Shown here: positions 56,626 through 64,000 of the stretch, piece after piece
Position numbering within the stretch: position 1 is the first letter of the stretch
Layout of the letters: each line of letters opens with the position of its first letter
Source: Aotearoamyces nothofagi
Taxonomy: Eukaryota; Ascomycota; Leotiomycetes; Leotiales; Tympanidaceae
DNA length: 64,000 bases
Direction: 5' to 3'
NCBI GenBank assembly: GCA_015345905.1
Contig: JADDTR010000025.1
Location: 301,604-365,603, forward strand
Position numbers and translations under genes: made by a program
The notes under the pieces: generated by a model
The model's database searches: none
Told to the model about the DNA's origin: nothing
Seen by the model: only the letters and a program-made list of their open reading frames with translations

Positions 56626-58247
56626 ATGAAGCTCACTTTTAAGGTATGTGCTTGCTCCCGCACTACTCGTCTCGCGCACGCGATAGCTAATGCGGGCCTG
56701 CGCATCTAGGATTTGAAGCAGCAGAAGTTTGTGATCGAGGCAGAACCGTCGGAACTGGTGCGTACACCGTGCAGCTAAGAGCAAGCACCGGAGTGATGGT
56801 TGTCGAGCTGCGCGCAGCACCGAGATTAGAAACAAGGCTGACATAGGATCCGCATAGATTTCTGATGTCAAGGAGAAGATTTCGAAGGAGAAAGGATGGG
56901 AGCCCGTTCAGCAGAGACTAATTTACTCTGGTAAGATTGATACATTCCGGCTTTGCCTGTGTCAAGTCTATACCAGGGCTTAGCTGACATATTGTGAAGG
57001 CAAGATCCTGCAGGATTCCAATACCGTTGAGTCGTACAATATTGAAGAGAAGGGATTCATCGTTTGCATGGTGCAAAAGGTAACCCACCTTCCTACCCAA
57101 GCAGCAGCTGAAGACGCCCTAAACGATTATAGCCCAAGGCACCTCCAGCGTCCGCTGCATCCTCCTCAAAACCACCTTCCACACCCGCACCGGCGCCTGC
57201 TGCGACGCCAGCCCCACCAGCTGCTCCAGCTCCAAGTTCGTCAACAGCTGCTACCATTCCATCCACTCCTTCGCCAGCTGGAGCAGGAGCAACTTCAACG
57301 ACCGATACCCCCCTCGCAGCCCCACAATTCAATGACCCATCTGCCTTGACGATCGGTGCCCAACGTGCCGAGGCTGTCGCAAATATGGAGAGCATGGGTT
57401 TTGAGAGGTCGCAGATTGATGCTGCTATGCGAGCAGCCTTTTACAACCCCGATCGAGCTGTTGAGTATCTTTTAACCGTATGTTTGTCATCAAGGACGAG
57501 ATCTGTAAGTTCAAAATGTTAACATATACTACAGGGTATTCCAGAAAATCTCCAACAGGAACAGAGACCAGCTGCACCTCAGGCACAGGCTGATGCTTCT
57601 CCCACAGCCCCTGCGCAAGCTGGTGAGGGTGGTGACGAAGGGGTTAACCTATTTGAAGCTGCTGCCCAGGCTGGGTCTGGTGGACGCGGTGGAGCGCCAC
57701 GTGGAGGAGCTGGGAATCTGTTTAGTGCCGGTGGAGGTGGTCTAGGTACTGGCGCAGGTGCTGGAGCTCAGGGAGGTCTGGGGAACCTAGACTGGTTAAG
57801 AAACAACCCTCAATTCCAGCAGCTTCGACAGGTTGTTCAACAACAGCCCCAGATGCTCGAGCCTATCCTCCAGTCAGTCGGTGCTGGTAATCCACAGCTT
57901 GCTCAGTTGATCGGCCAACATCCAGACCAGTTCTTGCAGTTGCTTGGTGAGGATGGCGACGATGATACCCCATTGCCGCCAGGAGCACAAGCTATCAGTG
58001 TTACGGAGGAGGAACGTGAGGCCATTGAGAGGGTAAGCTTCTCTATTTATCTAATGGCGGTCTACCACATATAACCCCAGGCCGCTATTGAAATAAAGCA
58101 ATCACTAACATATCTTCCATTCAGTTATGCAGACTTGGGTTCGACCGAGACCAGGCTATCCAGGCTTACTTCGCTTGTGACAAGAACGAGGAGCTGGCCG
58201 CCAATTTCCTTTTTGAGCAACCGGATGATGAGGAGGGAGCAAACTAG
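56626..58247 (+). CDS. rad23: Rad23, UV-excision repair and proteasome shuttle factor
   Basis: Partners Rad4 in nucleotide excision repair and carries ubiquitinated proteins to the proteasome (family knowledge). Seven exons: 56626-56643, 56710-56757, 56858-56930, 57000-57079, 57133-57477, 57535-58032 and 58125-58247; frame is continuous and the product has 394 residues. The ubiquitin-like domain is spread over the first four exons: [60 protein letters not shown]. Exon 5 has an Ala/Pro linker and UBA1 ([20 protein letters not shown]). Exon 6 carries the XPC/Rad4-binding region ([20 protein letters not shown]). Exon 7 gives UBA2 ([20 protein letters not shown]) and the end [13 protein letters not shown]. 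The 18-nt first coding exon and fragmented ubiquitin-like part hide the gene from single-frame reading. Confidence 0.96.
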
Positions 58248-58333
58248 AGGAGGACTTTTCTAATGTCATAGCTTTGGAACGGTCGCGATAGCATACGAAG
58301 CGTCTAGTGCTTTCTACGTCCGAAAAACTCGTA

Positions 58334-58762
58334 TTAGAGCTTATTCCAGACAAATCTGGTGTATTTAGTCAGCAAATCCTCAAATGGATATTTGAACAAG
58401 ACTGCCTTCTCTGAAATATTATGACAAAAGCTGAACGGAGAGGAAGAAATTTTGTTTTGTCGTTGGACAGCAGGAGTATCACATCGAATACGAGAGAATA
58501 GCATAAACCCTGAGTTTCTCGTTTTGATGTTTTGATTTTCTCGCCGTTTTGACTCATGGTCGCTACCGCTGCCATTGGGGCCGAGACCTTCGTCGTGGTC
58601 TCTAAATATGCTGAACTCGAGATCTACGTCGTCATCTTCATACCCCGCCCCAGAACAATGCCAACGAAAGCAATCTAATCTTCCTCGGCATAAAACCCCC
58701 ATCCCAACCCACGTAATCTGCCCTCTCATCACCGTCTCCAACCTTGCATTGGCTTGTCGCAT
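58334..58762 (-). CDS. Possible small gene between rad23 and ntm1
   Basis: A 142-codon frame opens with ATG at 58762. It begins MRQANARLETVMRGQITWVG and includes an acidic stretch YEDDDVDLEFSIF; the frame is open a little further upstream (NRQDALEAIL) to a TAG at about 58825, where a splice acceptor would be possible. The amphipathic first 40 residues look protein-like; the second half is less convincing. No family is recognised, and it occupies the only 700 bp between the 3' ends of rad23 and ntm1, so it could be part of their UTRs. Confidence 0.3.
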   Translation of the reverse strand: MRQANARLETVMRGQITWVGMGVLCRGRLDCFRWHCSGAGYEDDDVDLEFSIFRDHDEGLGPNGSGSDHESKRRENQNIKTRNSGFMLFSRIRCDTPAVQRQNKISSSPFSFCHNISEKAVLFKYPFEDLLTKYTRFVWNKL

Positions 58763-58940
58763 TAAAATGGCTTCCAGGGCATCCTGCCGATTCTTACAAA
58801 ACCCCCATATCTAACGAAGGGAAAGGGGGCGTCGCGTCGTCTACATTTCCGGCCGACATCTAAACGATTCGTTGTATATCAACTGCATTTCGCCGACAGC
58901 TCGTCAGAGGGCATTTTAAGACTTTCTGTGCAATATCTAA

Positions 58941-60530
<1,590 letters not shown>

Positions 60531-61030
60531 CCCTGAATGGTGTTGTGCCTGTATTGTGGTGTGTTGTATTCTTTGAGCTGGGTTGTCCTGTGATTGGCCT
60601 GTGGCTGACCTGTGGCTAACCTGATGATGAGTTTAAGGGTGGAAGCGTAGTAGAGGAGAGAAAGACAAGATGGGGGTGGTGAAATAGTATCGTTGATGTC
60701 TTGCTATGGTGGAAAGCTTCCATGTCACGGGGTGGCGGCCAAAGGAGAGACCTGGCATGTCTTGTGGATGTGCCGCTCGCTTGGGCTTAGGCTAGCTTTT
60801 GCATGGATGTAAGAGGCAAGGGATCCTAAGGCATATTTCATGTGCATCCCATTCTCTGGCAGATTTTACACTCCGCGCCCGAAATCTGCGCTACCCGACA
60901 CACTAAAATTTTGATCATGTGACCCTGAATGTGCATGCACATGTGACCTTGAATGTATACATGCAATATTTTATAGACCCAACTCCTACCTTTCCCCTCT
61001 CCAAAAACAACTCCGCCTGCCACCACTACT
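60531..61030. other. Boundary spacer with a 24-bp direct repeat
   Basis: It contains the methyltransferase promoter. At 60916-60964 two copies of catgtgaccytgaatgt, 24 bp apart, are each followed by an alternating purine/pyrimidine catgcaca or atacatgc word. Beyond 61030 base composition changes to strongly AT-rich. Confidence 0.6.
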
Positions 61031-61072
61031 ACCAACACCAACAGTAAGTGAGTTTAAATTCCTTTTTTTGTT

Positions 61073-61884
61073 CGTTGCTAACGAGGCTTTTAAATGCCTT
61101 TTATCTATACCTTTTCTGCCTCTGGCAATTCTACTATAGTTACTATAACCAGCTGGGACTCTGTAGTCCTCTAGTACCAACCTCCTATATAAGTAAACTT
61201 ACCATTTTGAAAGACTCATTGCTAACAAGCTTTTCAGCCAATGCTATACTATCTATCTTGTCTGTTAGAGCTCTACTGCTGTCTGCTCTCCCTCTAATCC
61301 TAGCTGCTGGAAGGAAAATCTATAGTAAATAAACTTATCTATTTTCAAAAGACTCGTTGCTAACGAGGAATTAGCTATATATATTGGCTACTTAAGGCCA
61401 ATAGAGATCCTTGTACTGAAAGTCTAGTTAAGTACTATACTTATAAGTCAAACTTCTCTTAATTGAAAAGACTCGTTGCTAATGAGCTTTTAGACCGAAA
61501 GAACAATATATCTATATCAATAGAAGCTGTCAGTAAGTACTTAGAAGAAATTTACAAAAAGCTTGTTGTTAACAAGCTTCTTAATATTCCTATAAACAAT
61601 GATCTAGAAGACTTCTTGCCTTGTAGCTGTAAGTAGAAGTTAGCAGCTATAGAGTTTGTAGCACTTTGTATCTATACTCTTAGTAGTAGAACTGTAAGTA
61701 AAATAAGAAATCTTCAGTGCTAACAAGTGTTTGGAATCTTCGGTACTAACAAGTGTTTTAGTTCCCGGCTATCTTGAATACAGTATATTGTACTATAATA
61801 TAGAAGACCTTGGAGTTTCTCTAAGGTAGCAATATAACTATATTGGTAAGTAGGTCCCCTCTTGAAATCCTTGGTACTAACAAG
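61073..61884 (+). repeat. Dispersed 15-bp palindromic motif CTCGTTGCTAACGAG, eight copies
   Basis: Copies at 61071-61085, 61215-61229, 61353-61367, 61472-61486, 61562-61576, 61712-61727, 61739-61753 and 61869-61884. The consensus is CTYGTTGYTAACRAG; several are near-perfect palindromes (CTCGTT-GCT-AACGAG, CTTGTT-GTT-AACAAG). Many are preceded by AAAAGA or AAAG. Spacing is irregular (about 27-150 bp) and flanking sequences are unrelated, so it is not a simple tandem array. Changes in one arm are partly matched in the other (G/C to A/T pairs), which could reflect C-to-T decay or selection for a hairpin. Some copies also read RLVANE in one frame. Confidence 0.75.
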
Positions 61885-62084
61885 CTTTACTTTAGCATTT
61901 AGTAGATAGGGCTTACTACTCTATTGCTATCTATAATACTATTATAGATAGAGTAGTAATTTGAGAAAAGGGTCAATAGAGACAAGGAAACTTTGTATTG
62001 CTTTACTTAGTTAGATATATAGAATAAAATACTCATTTCCAACAATAGATTTAACAATATCCATTTATAACTAAGTACTATTTA

Positions 62085-62290
62085 CTCATTGTCAATAAAG
62101 ATTCCAACTTAGGAGTCAGTGACTAGATTACTTGTTGTCAACAAAGATTCCAACTTAGGAGTCAGTGACCAGATTACTCATTCTCAACAAAGATTCCAAC
62201 TTAGAAGTCAGTAACTAGATTACTCGTTCTCAACAAAGATTCCAACTTAGAAGTCAGTAACTAGATTACTTATTCTCAACAAAGAATTTG
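62085..62290 (+). repeat. 46-bp tandem repeat, four and a half units
   Basis: Units start with attccaacttaggagtcagt at 62101, 62147, 62193 and 62239, spaced exactly 46 bp. Each contains an attact-CRTTNTCAACAAAG segment that resembles half of the palindromic motif found upstream. Units differ by G/A and C/T changes (aggagtcagtgac versus agaagtcagtaac), consistent with transitions. A decayed fifth unit extends to about 62330. Confidence 0.85.
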
Positions 62291-62694
62291 ATATAGAAGG
62301 AAATGACTAGATTACTCGTTCTAAATGAGTATTTCTCTATACTTTCTATCTTCTAATACAAGTACATTCTCTACTATATACTTGACATCTAGTACCTTCT
62401 ATATAATTTGGATTTATAAAATCCTCTTGCTGCTATATAGAATTATTATTCCAACTGATTAGATATCTTATAATAGAACTTGAATTCCAATTTGTACTCT
62501 ATCTACTCTAATTACAAATCTGTTTTATATCCTATCTTTTCTTAGAGTATAACTATTGAACACCTCCTCTACAAAAGGAATATATTCTATATAGCCAATA
62601 GTTATAACCAATATTAAATAGATTGTAACAAAAGTACTTAGTAAAAGTACTTAGATTCTATTCCTTCATCAACAACGAGAGGTTTTAGTTGTTG

Positions 62695-62898
62695 TCAACA
62701 AAGATATTCTAAGCTTACTAGAGCTTTATTCCTTGTAGTTACTCTGTCTTGGATATCAATTCTTCGAAAGATATATCCTTCATTAATTATAGATACCTTA
62801 AACCATTCTAATAAAGTAAGAATAAGATTAAGAAAAGATTCTCTTAGATTAAGATAAAGATAAAAAGGCTTGATTCCTATTTCTTTTGTTAGAAACAA
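62695..62898 (-). pseudogene. Degenerate coding fragment in the AT-rich block
   Basis: A minus-strand open stretch of about 67 codons with protein-like composition (GIKPFYLYLNLRESFLNLIL, then RRIDIQDRVTTRNKALVSLE) is closed by a stop and followed by short in-frame continuations. The pattern suggests a remnant of an element-encoded protein; the family is not identifiable by eye. Confidence 0.35.
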
Positions 62899-63690
62899 GT
62901 CCTTAGTATATATAAATTATAACTATTCTTACTACTATATTGATTTGTCTTTCTAAAGTTAAGACTTAGTTAGATATATCCCTTTTTCTCATCGATAATA
63001 AGGATATAATAAGCTTGGATTTGAAGTACTTTATCTATATAAAGTAGGTACTGGAATACAAGTATATAAATTGCTTATAGTATCTTTCGACAAGTTGGAC
63101 TACTCTAGATATAGCAATGTTCATTATAAATGAGTTTCTTTCTAAACTGATAAAGAGAGATTTTCTTATTATAGACAAATATTTTCTGTAGATCTTCTGA
63201 TAATAAGGCCTAGATACTTATTGATATCTTACTAGTAAGAATCTAAAATAAGGTTTGTTAGCAACAAGATAATCTCTTTATTGGCAACAAGGTAATCTCT
63301 ATCTACTTTCTTCTTGTTTAGAGATCTTATATAGCAGGAGACTATTGGTGATAATAAAGGATTTCTACTCTATCCTCTAGTTTTTAATTGTAACCAATCT
63401 CTTTTACTACAAAGTTCAGAATATAAGAATACAAACTAATAAGTTGTAGAAGCTCTTATCTTTAGTATATATAAATATCCAGCAACTTGTTTCCTTGTTT
63501 CCAATGAGTCTAACAGCTTTTTGACTTGGGATAAACCTTTACCAATTGGCTTTACTTCCAATACTATAACTTTATCCTTACAGATATTATAAATCTATTT
63601 ATATATCATCTGAGGATATTTTCTAGATGTTGTATTAAGGTTCTTCTGTCCTTTAGTTTTATACTTTATTGTAATCTATTCAATTATACT

Positions 63691-63971
63691 TTTGTATAAT
63701 CTAAATAGCTATTAATAGTTATAAATACTTAAGGAATACTTGGTACAAATAAGGTATATCTCTCTAGAGTCTTTTTTGCTAAAGTACTTTATAATAACTT
63801 GATGATATCAGATGTTCCTTGTTGAAATAGATCGTTCTCAACGGCTATTTCAACAGATCTTTGATCAGCTTCCAATTGCTCAATGATCAACTTATAATCT
63901 TCATTATCATTTAATACTTTATCTTTATCAACAGTATATAAGCCTTCAAATATATCAATAGAGGTAGTCAT
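63691..63971 (-). pseudogene. Degenerate coding fragment at the right edge of the AT-rich block
   Basis: An ATG at 63971 opens 60 codons (MTTSIDIFEGLYTVDKDKVL) ending at a TAA at 63789, after which the same frame continues sensibly for about 23 codons (STLAKKTLERYTLFVPSIP) to another stop. A single read-through stop between two protein-like halves suggests a gene broken by C-to-T type change. No family named; a mobile-element protein is the guess. Confidence 0.4.
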
Positions 63972-64000
63972 TTTAATATAGAGACTTTAATAAAAGTACT

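Larger units (their letters stand above)
61031..64000. other. AT-rich block without intact genes (probable decayed repeat / isochore edge)
   Basis: From about 61.03 kb to the window end the sequence is visibly AT-rich, dominated by TA, ATA and TTA words, with no long frame in any phase. Fragments of frames survive on the minus strand (62695-62898 and 63789-63971). Such blocks in ascomycetes are usually remnants of transposons altered by repeat-induced point mutation, often near centromeres or telomeres. I infer that class but cannot name the element. Embedded short repeats are listed separately. The block continues past the window. Confidence 0.7.

Noticed and set aside
61073-61884. CRISPR array made of the repeated 15-mers
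   Set aside because: Spacing is irregular, repeats are short and variable, there are no cas genes, and the genome is eukaryotic.

Overview
The window looks like nuclear DNA of a filamentous ascomycete (Pezizomycotina). Genes carry many short introns, mostly 46-65 bp, with GT..AG ends and CTRAC-like branch points. Intergenic spaces are 0.5-4 kb, and the gene set is typically fungal (Set2 with WW and SRI domains, Pbn1, Smp3, a P-glycoprotein-type ABC transporter, a secreted GH35 beta-galactosidase). A Leotiomycetes-like lineage is a guess. No tRNA, rRNA, CRISPR, prophage or bacterial-type operon was seen.

Layout: a GPI mannosyltransferase (smp3) is cut by the left edge (1-707). A GC-rich, repeat-filled spacer leads to skp1 (3106-3767), followed by the tiny ribosomal protein gene rpl39 (4953-5391), which is split over three exons. 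A second GC-rich spacer precedes a full-length ABC multidrug exporter (7980-12066). Then come swi5 (12421-12996), an extraordinary G30T periodic block with an N (13381-13735), the ribosome biogenesis factor tif6/eIF6 (14448-15429) and a large AT-hook/Q-rich nuclear protein (16372-20206). From 22 to 38 kb the genes are dense: pbn1, a SARAF-like protein, bre1, bdp1, bmt5, aos1, an unrecognised conserved protein and a small AT-hook protein. Several pairs are divergent with 350-600 bp shared promoters, and bmt5/aos1 are convergent and only 76 bp apart. A 3.7-kb gene-free spacer rich in minisatellites precedes set2 (41420-44531). GABA transaminase (45036-46536), a nine-exon secreted beta-galactosidase (47776-51231), a four-TM protein with a Ser/Pro-rich tail (54424-55794), rad23 (56626-58247) and an N-terminal protein methyltransferase with an unusual 800-bp intron (58941-60530) follow. 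At about 61.0 kb composition switches abruptly to an AT-rich block that runs to the window end. It holds no intact gene, a 46-bp tandem array and a dispersed 15-bp palindromic motif.

The genes do not form one pathway. Themes that recur are chromatin and transcription (bre1 for H2B ubiquitination, set2 for H3K36 methylation, bdp1 for Pol III, two AT-hook proteins), ubiquitin/SUMO (skp1, bre1, aos1, rad23), ribosome production (rpl39, tif6, bmt5, ntm1) and GPI-anchor synthesis (smp3, pbn1). These are ordinary housekeeping neighbours. The parts that ordinary annotation does not explain are the G30T block, the AT-rich block with its palindrome family, the long ntm1 intron, and the GC-rich minisatellite islands between genes. 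I did not find convincing evidence for a wholly new system. All intron models were joined by eye from frame continuity and splice signals.
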